Source: Novacetimonas maltaceti (GTDB taxonomy: Bacteria > Pseudomonadota > Alphaproteobacteria > Acetobacterales > Acetobacteraceae). From it: a DNA stretch of 57,337 nt. Below are positions 35,376 to 44,913 of the stretch, one piece after another. Under the pieces are notes generated by a model. That model ran no database searches. It was not told the origin of the DNA and saw only the letters and a list, made by a program, of their open reading frames with translations. Each line of letters starts with the position of its first letter. Position 1 is the stretch's first letter. The translations under genes were made by a program, and so were the position numbers. The DNA lies in contig NZ_POTC01000019.1 in assembly GCF_002906255.1 (NCBI RefSeq), positions 1 to 57,337 on the forward strand, written 5' to 3'.

Positions 35376-36158
35376 ATGAAATTCGCCACCTGGAACGTCA
35401 ATTCCATCCGCCAGCGGCAGGACCTTGTCCTGCAATGGCTGGAGCGGGAACAGCCCGACCTGCTTGGCCTGCAGGAAATCAAGTGCACCGAGGACCAGTT
35501 CCCCGCCGACGTGTTTCGCAAGGCCGGGTATGAAAGCGTGGTCGTCGGGCAGAAAAGCTATAACGGCGTCGCCATCCTTTCGCGCGTTCCGTTCACGCTC
35601 ACGCACCGCACGCTGCCGGGATGGGAGTGCGACCCGCCGCAGGCGCGCTATGTCGAGGTGCGGACCGGGGCGCTGACATTCGGCAACCTCTACCTGCCCA
35701 ACGGCAATTCGGGTGGGGATGCGGGCTACGCCAACAAACTCGCCTTCATGGCCGCGCTGGCGCAGCACGCCCGCGCCCTGCTGCGCGCGGGCACGGATTT
35801 CGTGCTGGCGGGGGATTACAATGTCTGCCCCACGGACGAGGACCTTGCCCCCGGCGCGCTGCCGCCAGATGACGCGCTGGTGCGCCCGGCGTCGCGCGCG
35901 GCCTTTCGCACGCTGCTGTGGCTGGGGCTGACCGACGCCCTGCGCGCGCTGCATCCGGTGGGGCGTTTCTACACCTTCTGGGATTATCAGGCCGGGGCGT
36001 GGCAGCGCGACAGCGGGTTGCGCATCGACCATGCCCTGCTCTCCCCCCGCCTGGCCGAACGGTTGGTGAGCGCCGTGCCCGACCGGGAGGAGCGGAACAT
36101 GAAGCAACCCTCCGACCATGTGCCGTTGATCGTCACATTGCGCGATGGGGCCGCCTGA
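35376..36158 (+). CDS. xthA: Exodeoxyribonuclease III
   Basis: A 260-residue EEP-fold AP endonuclease / 3'-5' exonuclease for base excision repair. MKFATWNVNSIRQR carries the metal-binding Asn, LLGLQEIKC the catalytic Glu, GDYNVCP the Asp/Asn pair, and LRIDHALLS and PSDHVPLIV the terminal Asp/His motifs. Length and motif spacing match bacterial Xth. It starts 6 nt after erpA. A three-unit family B repeat cluster follows and separates it from the convergent EipB-family gene. Confidence 0.96.
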   Translation: MKFATWNVNSIRQRQDLVLQWLEREQPDLLGLQEIKCTEDQFPADVFRKAGYESVVVGQKSYNGVAILSRVPFTLTHRTLPGWECDPPQARYVEVRTGALTFGNLYLPNGNSGGDAGYANKLAFMAALAQHARALLRAGTDFVLAGDYNVCPTDEDLAPGALPPDDALVRPASRAAFRTLLWLGLTDALRALHPVGRFYTFWDYQAGAWQRDSGLRIDHALLSPRLAERLVSAVPDREERNMKQPSDHVPLIVTLRDGAA

Positions 36159-36167
36159 ACGGTTTTC

Positions 36168-36611
36168 GAGCGTGCAAGGCCATCGCGTGCATGAAACACC
36201 CGGGCGCTGCCCGGACCCGGCAGGGATCCCGATCCCTGCACCCTGATCCGTTTATGAAGTCATGGTTTCCAAAGGGCCGCGCCCTTTGGTGGGGGTTCGG
36301 GGGCAAAGCCCCTGAATGGGCAAGGCCGTCGCGTACATGAAACATCCGGGCGCTGCCCGGACCCGGCAGGGATCCAGATCCCTGCACCCTGATCTGTTTA
36401 TGAAGTCATGGTTTCCAAAGGGCCACGCCCTTTGGTGGGGGTTCGGGGGGCAAAGCCCCTGAATGGGCAAGGCCGTCGCGTGCATGAAACATCCGGGCGC
36501 TGCCCGGACCCGGCAGGGATCCCGATCCCTGCACCCTGATCTGTTTATGAAGTCATGGTTTCCAAAGGGTCGCGCCCTTTGGTGAGGGTTCGGGGGCAAA
36601 GCCCCTGAGCA
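36168..36611. repeat. Tandem array of three family B repeats (about 147-bp period)
   Basis: Three direct copies of a unit with the shared ATGAAAC landmark at 36191, 36337 and 36484, so the periods are 146 and 147 bp. Each unit contains CCGGGCGCTGCCCGG, GCAGGGATC/GATCCCTGC, CCAAAGGG/CCCTTTGG and GGGGGCAAAGCCCC hairpins. Differences between units are single substitutions, several in the loops or in compensating positions (for example GGGCCGCGCCC, GGGCCACGCCC, GGGTCGCGCCC). The array fills the whole gap between xthA and the convergent EipB-family gene, and no gene is present. Confidence 0.92.
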
Positions 36612-36620
36612 TGCGTTTCC

Positions 36621-37481
36621 TTACGGAGCATGCGGCGTCACCATGACAGAGCAATGGCGCGGCGCGGGCAGCGGGGTGAAGGTGCGCAGCGTGCCACGCA
36701 TGCGGAACTCCCCGAAATTCATGTCCAGTTGGTCGGACACACCATTTTCAAAATACCGCATGCCGATATCGAAATCCGGCGGCATGTCGTGCGTCGCATG
36801 GTCGTAATAGGCCACATGCGTCCCGACCGACCCCAGATGCACCAGCGCGGGGATATCCGTCTGCGTGGGCGGTGGCTTCCATCCCATCAGGACGATGAAG
36901 GTGTCGATCGCGCCCTTTTCGGTCGTGCCATCGAACAGGGCGGGTTCGATCGTGGCCTGTCCCGCGCGGCCGGCGGCAATGATTGCCCTGGTATGCGCCA
37001 CGGGAAACAGCGTGCCTGCCGCCAGCGGGACGACGCTCACGCCGGGCTGGGTATAATGCACCTGCCCGCCGGTGGCGGCCATCGTCGCCTCCCCGCTGAT
37101 CTTCTGCTCCGTCACGCCACTGCCATACTGGTGGGTACGAAAGACCATGTGGCCGCCGTCCTTGTCCTCCAGCACAGCGTAATCGGTGCGGATTTCCGTC
37201 TGCGCGCCACTGCGGGTGGCGGTCTGCAGGTTGAGTTCCTGCTGCGTGGACCACGCGGAACACGCATCGGACAGCACATAGGTCATGCTGCCACTGGCGG
37301 AGACGACCTGCCCGCCGCTGACGGATTCCAACGTCAGGTCATACACCGCGCGATGCGGCGCAAGCGGCGTCGGGGCGTCCGCCCGGGCCATGGGCGCACC
37401 CGTGGCCAGCAGGAGCGCGCCCATGCACAGGCCCCGCCAGCGTGGCGCGTTCATGACGCAGGCACGGATGGCGGGGCGCAT
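36621..37481 (-). CDS. eipB: EipB-family (DUF1849) periplasmic envelope integrity protein
   Basis: A 286-residue exported protein with a signal peptide (basic start, LCMGALLLATGAPMARA, cleavage after ARADA near residue 35). LAPHRAVYDLTLESVSGGQVVSASGSMTY is the hallmark start of the DUF1849/EipB beta-spiral. The two cysteines in SDACSAW and PRHCSVM match the conserved disulfide of this family. In Brucella, EipB is periplasmic and needed for envelope integrity; the role here is inferred from the family. It begins 4 nt after the aspS stop on the same strand, so it is almost certainly in one transcript with aspS. Confidence 0.88.
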   Translation of the reverse strand: MRPAIRACVMNAPRWRGLCMGALLLATGAPMARADAPTPLAPHRAVYDLTLESVSGGQVVSASGSMTYVLSDACSAWSTQQELNLQTATRSGAQTEIRTDYAVLEDKDGGHMVFRTHQYGSGVTEQKISGEATMAATGGQVHYTQPGVSVVPLAAGTLFPVAHTRAIIAAGRAGQATIEPALFDGTTEKGAIDTFIVLMGWKPPPTQTDIPALVHLGSVGTHVAYYDHATHDMPPDFDIGMRYFENGVSDQLDMNFGEFRMRGTLRTFTPLPAPRHCSVMVTPHAP

Positions 37482-37485
37482 GGGC

Positions 37486-39303
37486 TCAGTCTTTCTTCGG
37501 GGTGGCGGCGGCCTTCACCACCGCAGGCTTCGGCTTGGGCAGGTCGAGCGCCAGCGACAGTTCCTTCAGGCGCGCGGCCTCCACCGGGGCGGGGGCGCCC
37601 ATCATCAGGTCCTCGCCCTGCTGGTTGAGCGGGAAGAGGATGACCTCGCGGATGTTGGGTTCATCGGCCAGCAGCATGACGATACGGTCCACCCCCGGCG
37701 CGGACCCGCCATGCGGCGGCGCGCCGTAACGGAAGGCGTTGAGCATCCCACCAAAGCGGGCCTCGACCTCGCTTTCGGGATAGCCCGCGATCTCGAACGC
37801 GCGGATCATCACGTCGGGACGATGGTTGCGGATCGCGCCCGACGACAGTTCGATGCCGTTGCACACGATGTCGTACTGGTACGCCTTGATCGTCAGCGGG
37901 TCCTGCTTCTCCAGCGCTTCCATGCCCCCCTGCGGCATGGAGAACGGGTTGTGGGAGAAGTCGATCTGCCCCGTGTCCTCGTTGCGCTCGAACATCGGGA
38001 AATCCGTGATCCAGCAGAAACGGAAGGAATTTTCCTCGATCAGGTCAAGCTCGGTCGCAACGCGCGTGCGCACGAGGCCGGAGAACTTGGCGACCTCGTC
38101 CCCCTTGCCCGCGGCGAAGAAGACCGCGTCGCCCGCCTTCAGGCCCGTCTTGTCACGGATGGCGGCGACACGTTCGGGCTCCAGGTTCTTGGCGATCGGC
38201 CCCTTGCCGCCATCTTCGGCAAAGATGATGTAGCCAAGGCCACCGGCACCGGCTTCACGCGCCCAGGCATTGAGCTTGTCGAAGAACGCACGCGGCTTGT
38301 CCCCTGCCCCCGGCGCGGGGATGGCGCGCACCTGCCCGCCATCGGCGACGATGCGCGCGAACAGTCCGAACCCGGACTCCGCAAAGGACTCCGTGACATC
38401 GGAAATCTTCAGCGGGTTGCGCAGGTCGGGCTTGTCGCTGCCATAGACTTCCATGGCGGTGGCATAGGGGATGCGCTCGAACGGGGCCTTGCTGACGGTG
38501 CGGCCATTGCCGAATTCGCGAAACACCCCTTCCATCACCGGCTCCAGCGTCGCGAACACGTCTTCCTGCGTCGCGAACGCCATTTCAAAGTCAAGCTGGT
38601 AGAACTCGCCCGGCGAACGGTCGGCACGCGCGGCTTCGTCGCGGAAGCATGGCGCGATCTGGAAATAGCGGTCGAAACCCGCGACCATCGCCAGCTGCTT
38701 GAACTGCTGCGGGGCCTGCGGCAGGGCATAGAACTTGCCCGGGTGCATCCGCGCGGGCACGAGGAAGTCGCGCGCGCCCTCGGGCGAGGACGCGGTCAGG
38801 ATCGGCGTCTGGAATTCGACGAAGCCAAGGTCCGTCATCCGCCGGCGCAGGCTTGCGATCACCTGCGCGCGCAGCATGATGTTGCGATGCACCTTCTCGC
38901 GCCGCAGGTCGATATAGCGGTAGGTCAGGCGCAGGTCCTCGGGGTAGTTCTCGTTCCCCGCGACCTGGAACGGCAGCACGTCGGCGGCGGACTGCACGTC
39001 GATCTGCTGCGCGCGGACCTCGATATCGCCAGTCGGCAGGTTCGGGTTCTTCGTCGCGGCATCACGCAGCACGACCTCGCCCGTCACGGTCAGGACGCTT
39101 TCGACGCGGACCTTCTCCGCCAGTTCCAGCACCGGGGAGCCGGCGGGAATCACGATCTGGGTCAGGCCGAAATGGTCACGCAGATCGATGAACAGCAGGC
39201 CACCGTGGTCCCGCTTGCTGTGTACCCATCCGGAAAGGCGGGCCGTCTGCCCGGCGTCGCTGGCCCGCAGGGCCGCACAGCTATGGGTACGATAGGGATG
39301 CAT
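37486..39303 (-). CDS. aspS: Aspartyl-tRNA synthetase
   Basis: A 605-residue bacterial-type class II synthetase. The N-terminal OB fold begins [28 protein letters not shown] (key pattern [12 protein letters not shown]). The motif 2 region [27 protein letters not shown], the GAD insertion domain of bacterial AspRS and the motif 3 [19 protein letters not shown] are present. The C-terminus carries an extra Lys/Ala/Pro-rich tail ([16 protein letters not shown]). The start at 39303 is supported by AGGA 7 nt upstream and family similarity. It is followed within 4 nt by the EipB-family gene and preceded on the same strand by mtnA (140 nt gap). Confidence 0.98.
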   Translation of the reverse strand: MHPYRTHSCAALRASDAGQTARLSGWVHSKRDHGGLLFIDLRDHFGLTQIVIPAGSPVLELAEKVRVESVLTVTGEVVLRDAATKNPNLPTGDIEVRAQQIDVQSAADVLPFQVAGNENYPEDLRLTYRYIDLRREKVHRNIMLRAQVIASLRRRMTDLGFVEFQTPILTASSPEGARDFLVPARMHPGKFYALPQAPQQFKQLAMVAGFDRYFQIAPCFRDEAARADRSPGEFYQLDFEMAFATQEDVFATLEPVMEGVFREFGNGRTVSKAPFERIPYATAMEVYGSDKPDLRNPLKISDVTESFAESGFGLFARIVADGGQVRAIPAPGAGDKPRAFFDKLNAWAREAGAGGLGYIIFAEDGGKGPIAKNLEPERVAAIRDKTGLKAGDAVFFAAGKGDEVAKFSGLVRTRVATELDLIEENSFRFCWITDFPMFERNEDTGQIDFSHNPFSMPQGGMEALEKQDPLTIKAYQYDIVCNGIELSSGAIRNHRPDVMIRAFEIAGYPESEVEARFGGMLNAFRYGAPPHGGSAPGVDRIVMLLADEPNIREVILFPLNQQGEDLMMGAPAPVEAARLKELSLALDLPKPKPAVVKAAATPKKD

Positions 39304-39443
39304 GATCTCGTCCTGTCCAACCTGTTTCAGGGTTCCGGGCAACCGTTACAGCCGTCCGTTCCCGCAGGCGCGACAAAGCCAATCTGGCCCCGCGCTGTCA
39401 AGTTCGGACACCCCTGTAACGCCGCACGGGCGCTTTTTTTCAT

Positions 39444-40544
<1,101 letters not shown>

Positions 40545-40835
40545 GCGTCGTTTGCCGTTGTCAAAATCAGGAACTTACCATTCATCAGGGGCGTGCAAGG
40601 AAGCATCCACAGGAGATGTATTCAAGTCCCGATCAGGCCGATCGCCCCGGATCGCGCGTGCACGCCACGCCTGCGGCCTGATTACCATGATACCGCCCAT
40701 CGGGCACGGCGGGAATCATGAAGAAGTTTCCCGACGGGGCTTTTTTCAAAAAGCCTCACGGGACGCCGCCTTTCTGAAAACGGCGGTCCCCGGAAACTTC
40801 TGCTTCCTGAATATATCATCCCGACCCTGCGGGAC
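40545..40835. other. Intergenic region between htpG and mtnA
   Basis: Both flanking genes are on the minus strand. Apart from the degenerate family A repeat (40723-40801) and the htpG terminator just to its right, I see no gene and no clear promoter. Open frames here have no recognisable features. Confidence 0.5.
40723..40801. repeat. Family A palindromic repeat, copy 6 (divergent)
   Basis: About 79 bp, with the same architecture but with several C/G changes: ends GAAGTTTCCCG and CGGAAACTTC, first palindrome GGGGCTTTTTT/AAAAAGCCTC, second hairpin GCCGCCTTT/AACGGCGGT. Many substitutions are paired, so both stems survive. Confidence 0.75.
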
Positions 40836-40874
40836 AAAAAATATCCCGCCATGCGCGACGGCATGGCGGGATAT
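40836..40874 (-). terminator. Rho-independent terminator of htpG
   Basis: A perfect 14-bp stem (40841-40854 with 40861-40874, core ATATCCCGCCATGC) closes a 6-nt loop and on the minus strand runs into a run of T (A at 40836-40841 on plus). It lies 27 nt after the htpG stop. Confidence 0.93.
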
Positions 40875-40900
40875 CGCAATGACGGGCCGAAAAGGGCGCG

Positions 40901-42772
40901 TCAGCCGGCCTTGACGGCCACCTTCGACAGCAGCGTCGTCAGGCGCTGGGCAAAGCCGGTCGGGTCCTTCGGGCTTTCGCCGTCCTGGATGCGGGCCATG
41001 TCCATCAGGATCAGGGCGAGGTCGGTGATCGACTCCCCTGCCTTCACGCGCTGCGCGAGTTCATGGATCAGCACATGGCGCGGGTTGACCTGCAGGACGG
41101 GCGCGGTATTGGGCACTTCCTGCCCGCTGCGCCGCATCAGGCGGATCATCTGCAGGTCGGGGCCGTTTTCGGCGGCACCCAGCACGACCGCGCTGTCGAC
41201 AAGGCGATTCGTCGCCTTCACGTCCGACACTGCATCGCCAAGCGCTTCCTTCAGCGCGGGCAGGACGGATTCAAGGTCGCTCTTTTCCTCAGCCGTTTCT
41301 TCCGGCGCGCCGAACTTCTCAAGGTCGGCGTGGAACTGGCTGATGTTACGCAGCGGCGTGTCCTTGTAGACGCCAAGCCGGTCGGGCCAGAAGGAATCGA
41401 CCGCATCCGACAGCAGCAGCACCTCGATCCCGCGCGCGCGGAAACCCTCAAGCTGCGGCGAGGACGGCAGCATTTCCGTGCGATCCCCCGTCAGGTAGTA
41501 GATCGCCTCCTGCTCCGGCTTCTTGCGCTCCAGATACGCATCGAGCGTCGTCCAGCCTTCCTGCGTGCTGGAACGGAAACGCGCGATGGTCGCAAGTTCG
41601 GTGCGGTGTTCGGCGTCGTCCCAGATGCCTTCCTTGAAAGTCGGGCCGAAATTGTCCCAGAACTTCTCGAAATCCGCCTCGTCCTTGGAACGGGTCTTGA
41701 GTTCGGAGATCACGCGGTTGGTCACGGCCTTGCGGATGCGCGCCAGAACCGGGGTCGCCTGCAGCATCTCACGCGAGACGTTGAGCGGCAGGTCCTCCGT
41801 ATCGACAACGCCGGTCACGAAGCGCAGCCACGGCGGCAGCAGTCCGGCCTCGTCCGTGATGAACATGCGCCGCACATGCAGGCGGATCTGGCTTTCACGC
41901 ACGGGTTCGCCGAATTCGAACGGCTTGCTGCCCGGGATGAACAGCAGGGCGGAGAATTCCAGCGTCCCTTCGGCATGCCAGTGCAGCGTCGCCCATGGCG
42001 TGTCGAAGTTGTGGCTGACGTGACGGTAGAACTCGTTGAGCTGTTCCTCGTCAATCTCGCCACGGCCCTTGCGCCACAGCGCCGTGCCCTTGTTGGCGGT
42101 GCTTTCCTCGCCATCCTTGACGATGCTGATCGGCCACGAGATATGGTCCGCCCACTTGCGCACGATCGTCTCGAGCTGGAACGAATCAAGGAAATCGTCG
42201 GCATCTTCCTTGATGTGCAGGATGATGTCCGTGCCCGCCTTCTCCCGCGTGGCGGGGGAGATGGTGTAGTTGCCCTTGCCGGTGGAGGACCAGCACCAGG
42301 CCTCGTCGCTGCCGGCGCGGCGCGAGATCACGTCCACGCGGTCCGCCACCATGAACGCGGCATAGAAGCCGACGCCGAACTGCCCGATCAGGCTCGGCTT
42401 TTCTTCCGGCTTGGCCTTCTGCAGCTCCTCGCCAAACGCACGGGTGCCCGAACGCGCAATGGTGCCAAGGTTGTGGGCCAGTTCTTCCTTGCTCATGCCC
42501 GCACCATCATCGCTGATGGTCAGCAGGCGCGCATCCTTGTCGGGATTGATGCGGATCTTCGCATCGTCCGGCAGGGCGCGCGCGCCATCGGTCAGCGCCT
42601 CGAAGCGGCGCTTGTCAGTGGCGTCGGCGGCGTTGGCGACGAGTTCGCGCAGGAAGATTTCCCGCTCGGAATAAAGTGCATGCACCACAAGGTCGAGAAG
42701 GCGCCCGACCTCGGCGCTGAATTCATGCTGTTCGCCCCCGGCGGCGGCGGGCGCGGCTGTCTGTTCTGTCAT
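40901..42772 (-). CDS. htpG: Chaperone HtpG (Hsp90)
   Basis: A 623-residue Hsp90 homodimeric ATP-dependent chaperone. The N-terminal GHKL ATPase has the expected segments: [37 protein letters not shown] (Glu/Asn for ATP), [15 protein letters not shown] and [15 protein letters not shown]. The middle domain (about 230-500) includes [18 protein letters not shown]. The dimerisation domain ends at VAVKAG; the eukaryotic MEEVD is absent, as expected. A heat-shock-type promoter lies upstream (42824-42853) and a strong terminator downstream, so it is a monocistronic stress gene. Confidence 0.98.
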   Translation of the reverse strand: MTEQTAAPAAAGGEQHEFSAEVGRLLDLVVHALYSEREIFLRELVANAADATDKRRFEALTDGARALPDDAKIRINPDKDARLLTISDDGAGMSKEELAHNLGTIARSGTRAFGEELQKAKPEEKPSLIGQFGVGFYAAFMVADRVDVISRRAGSDEAWCWSSTGKGNYTISPATREKAGTDIILHIKEDADDFLDSFQLETIVRKWADHISWPISIVKDGEESTANKGTALWRKGRGEIDEEQLNEFYRHVSHNFDTPWATLHWHAEGTLEFSALLFIPGSKPFEFGEPVRESQIRLHVRRMFITDEAGLLPPWLRFVTGVVDTEDLPLNVSREMLQATPVLARIRKAVTNRVISELKTRSKDEADFEKFWDNFGPTFKEGIWDDAEHRTELATIARFRSSTQEGWTTLDAYLERKKPEQEAIYYLTGDRTEMLPSSPQLEGFRARGIEVLLLSDAVDSFWPDRLGVYKDTPLRNISQFHADLEKFGAPEETAEEKSDLESVLPALKEALGDAVSDVKATNRLVDSAVVLGAAENGPDLQMIRLMRRSGQEVPNTAPVLQVNPRHVLIHELAQRVKAGESITDLALILMDMARIQDGESPKDPTGFAQRLTTLLSKVAVKAG

Positions 42773-42823
42773 CTTTTTACCTGTTCTCCAGCTTCAGTAA
42801 CGGCCGAAATATCTTGTGAATGG

Positions 42824-42853
42824 ATATGGAAATCTTTGCGCCCGATTTCAATG
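42824..42853 (-). promoter_or_regulatory. Candidate sigma-32 (RpoH) heat-shock promoter of htpG
   Basis: On the minus strand CATTGAAA (42853-42846) and TTCCATAT (42831-42824) are separated by 14 nt. This agrees with the CTTGAAA-N13-15-CCCCATnT pattern at most positions. It lies about 51 nt before the htpG ATG. Confidence 0.6.
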
Positions 42854-42888
42854 GGCTATCGCCGCGCCATGATGCGGCGCGCGTGCGT

Positions 42889-43542
42889 TCAGTCGCACCA
42901 TGTCGGCAGGGCCGGGTTGGCGGCATGTTCGAACATGGCGTCGATCTGCGCGGGCAGCACGCGGCCCAGCGACAGGTCCGCGGGGATTTCATCACGCGCG
43001 AACCAGCCGATTTCAGATGTCTCCGCGCTCGTGGCCGGTGCGCCACCGAGCAGTTCACAGATGAAACACAGCGTGTAGCAAGAAAACGGTCCCGGCGGAT
43101 GCGGGTGGCGGGCGCGGTCCCATACTGCGGCAAGGCGCGTGACGCGGACGAGATAGCCGCTTTCCTCCCGCACTTCCTTGATGGTGTTTTCCACCGGGGA
43201 CAGGTTCACGTCCGCCCATCCCCCCGGCAGGGTCCAGCGCCCATGGTCCAGCACTTCGCGCACCAGCAGGATACGCCCCTGCGCATCGAACACCGCAGCG
43301 CGCACCGTGGCCTTCGGCGTGGCGTAACCGCGCTGCCCCGCAAACAGGTCCGCAATCCGGGGGGCGGGTTCGTCACTGCCCATCGCCATCATCCTTGACG
43401 CGATGTCACGCACCGCCTCGTAACGCTCCCGGTCGAAGGGGCTGCCATCGGCATAGGCAAGGCCGCTCTGCGCGATGGCCTGCAGTTCGCGCGCCAGGAC
43501 CAGCCATTGCGGTTCATCCGTCATCAGTGTGTCCTTCATCAT
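42889..43542 (-). CDS. NUDIX hydrolase with N-terminal NUDIX-associated domain
   Basis: A 217-residue protein. The N-terminal 75 residues (WLVLARELQAIAQSGLAYADGSPFDRERYEAVRDIASRMM) match the helical domain that precedes NUDIX in a subgroup of putative ADP-ribose or nucleotide-sugar pyrophosphatases. The NUDIX box reads GGWADVNLSPVENTIKEVREESGY. It keeps the REVREESG-type Glu cluster that binds metal, while the first acidic position is Leu, as in related members. The substrate is unknown. The ATG overlaps the stop of the cupin gene (ATGA at 43542-43539), with GGGAG 4 nt upstream, so the two are coupled. Confidence 0.88.
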   Translation of the reverse strand: MMKDTLMTDEPQWLVLARELQAIAQSGLAYADGSPFDRERYEAVRDIASRMMAMGSDEPAPRIADLFAGQRGYATPKATVRAAVFDAQGRILLVREVLDHGRWTLPGGWADVNLSPVENTIKEVREESGYLVRVTRLAAVWDRARHPHPPGPFSCYTLCFICELLGGAPATSAETSEIGWFARDEIPADLSLGRVLPAQIDAMFEHAANPALPTWCD

Positions 43543-44033
43543 GCCTCTCCCGTCCGGGTCGCTGCGGGGGACCAGCCGGGCGGGGCAAGTTCAAACCGTT
43601 CGAACAGGAAGGCCGGGGCAACGATGCACGCCACCAGCGACCATGCGCCCATGCTCTCGGCCGCCTGCCATGCGCCTGCGGGAACGACGGCCTGCAGCAC
43701 CTCGCCCCTGCCGGGACGCGGGCCGATGGTGATGGCCTGTTCGGCCTGCCCCTCGACCGCGATACGCAGGCGCAGCGGCCCGCCCGCCTGCCAGCACCAG
43801 ATTTCCGCCGCATCGACACGGTGCCAGTGGGAGCGTTCCCCCTCGGCAAGGAGGAATTCGATCGTGCTGACGCTGCCGCGCCCGCCATCGGCCCGTCCCT
43901 CCCGCCAGATCTCGCGATAGCTGCCGCCTTCGGGATGCGGGGCCAGCGACAGGGCGGCACGCACCCGCGCCGCGTCCAGTCCCGGATCGCGCAGGTCCAG
44001 CACCGGACTGTCCTTGGGGGGAGTTTCGGTCAT
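43539..44033 (-). CDS. DUF985-type cupin protein
   Basis: A 164-residue single-domain cupin. LSLAPHPEGGSYREIWRE, TIEFLLAEGERSHWHRVDAAEIWCWQAGG and the later VVPAGAWQAAES...VAPAFLFERFELA are the DUF985 landmarks. The HWHRVDAAE segment holds the likely ligand or metal-binding residues. Function in the family is not established; some members are called sugar-epimerase-like. The start at 44033 matches the family. It overlaps the NUDIX gene by 4 nt, suggesting that the two act on the same or linked metabolites. Confidence 0.85.
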   Translation of the reverse strand: MTETPPKDSPVLDLRDPGLDAARVRAALSLAPHPEGGSYREIWREGRADGGRGSVSTIEFLLAEGERSHWHRVDAAEIWCWQAGGPLRLRIAVEGQAEQAITIGPRPGRGEVLQAVVPAGAWQAAESMGAWSLVACIVAPAFLFERFELAPPGWSPAATRTGEA

Positions 44034-44152
44034 GATGATACCTCATCTGCCTGAATGGGGGGAACGACGCGCAACCGTGCCTGAGCGGACGGCAGGCGGC
44101 AAGGCAGGCCCGTCGTGTGGGGACAGCCCTGATTGCCATTGAATGCGGGTGA

Positions 44153-44190
44153 TGTTCCCCAAGGGCCCTGCCCTTTGGAAACCATGACTT
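44153..44190. repeat. Fragment of a family B repeat
   Basis: Inverted copy of the CATGGTTTCCAAAGGG...CCCTTTGG part (CCCCAAGGGCCCTGCCCTTTGG then AAACCATGACTT). Only one hairpin of the unit remains. It lies between the exported-protein gene at 44201 and the cupin gene, both on the minus strand. Confidence 0.7.
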
Positions 44191-44200
44191 TGCCGTGCCT

Positions 44201-44911
44201 TCACGCAGGCGGCGTGAATTCCAGTATCGCGCCGGTATAGGTTTCCACCACCTCGCTGAACGCCAGGCCATCGTGACGTGACAGGACCGCGCGATTGCGC
44301 AGGATTTCACCCGGCACCGCAATCGTGCCTGCCGATGCGGGCGGTGGCGCCTGCATTTCCCACCCGGCGGGCAGGGGCGACCACAGCAGGGTCGAATCCA
44401 GCGTGCGCCGGGTAAAGCCCAGATCCGCGACGACATGGCCAAACGGCACATCCGTCTGGTCCAGCCGTGCGTTCATCGCCGGGGTCAGGCGCGCGGGCAC
44501 ATACCAGTTGTCCGCAAGCGAAAGGACATGCGACCCGCACGACAGGGCAACCCGGCGATGGCGCAGGGGTTCATCGGCCCCCACGCCAAGGTCCGCGCGC
44601 ACCTGTGCCGGGATGGCCATCCGCGTTTCAGGCAGCCTGCGCGCCAGCACATGCGCGGACGGGGCCATGGCGTGACGGGCGCACCAGTCCTCCAGCGTGA
44701 CGGTGGCACTCGGCTGCGTCAGCAGGGCGACCTGCAGGGTGCGGATTTCAGCCTGCATCCGCATCCGCGCCATGGGCGTATCAGGCCAGTCCGCAGCCAT
44801 GGCCCTCCCTCCCCCATCCACCAGCAGCGCCGCGGCAAGGAGGGCCGTCGGCAGGGACAGCCATAACCGGCCGTAACGGGATATCCCGCCTGACCCGATT
44901 CCCCTTCCCAT
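44201..44911 (-). CDS. Exported protein of unknown function coupled to bglAx (possible UbiC/chorismate-lyase-like fold)
   Basis: A 236-residue protein with an N-terminal signal peptide (LWLSLPTALLAAALLVDGGGRAMAAD, cleavage near residue 40), so probably periplasmic. The mature part contains RMAIPAQVRADLGVGADEPLRHRRVALSCGSHVLSLADNWYVPARLTPAMNARLDQTDVPFGHVVADL (key patterns: HRRVxLxCGxxxLSxADNWYVP and TDxPFGxVV). That resembles the UbiC/chorismate pyruvate-lyase-like fold, but this is pattern memory, not a search, and an exported chorismate lyase would be odd. The ATG is only 2 nt after the bglAx stop, so it is co-transcribed with bglAx and may have a role in cellulose or envelope physiology. 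Confidence 0.65.
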   Translation of the reverse strand: MGRGIGSGGISRYGRLWLSLPTALLAAALLVDGGGRAMAADWPDTPMARMRMQAEIRTLQVALLTQPSATVTLEDWCARHAMAPSAHVLARRLPETRMAIPAQVRADLGVGADEPLRHRRVALSCGSHVLSLADNWYVPARLTPAMNARLDQTDVPFGHVVADLGFTRRTLDSTLLWSPLPAGWEMQAPPPASAGTIAVPGEILRNRAVLSRHDGLAFSEVVETYTGAILEFTPPA

Positions 44912-44913
44912 CC

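Noticed and set aside
36168-36611. CRISPR array
   Set aside because: The repeats are long, nearly identical over the whole 147-bp unit and lack unique spacers. No cas genes are near.
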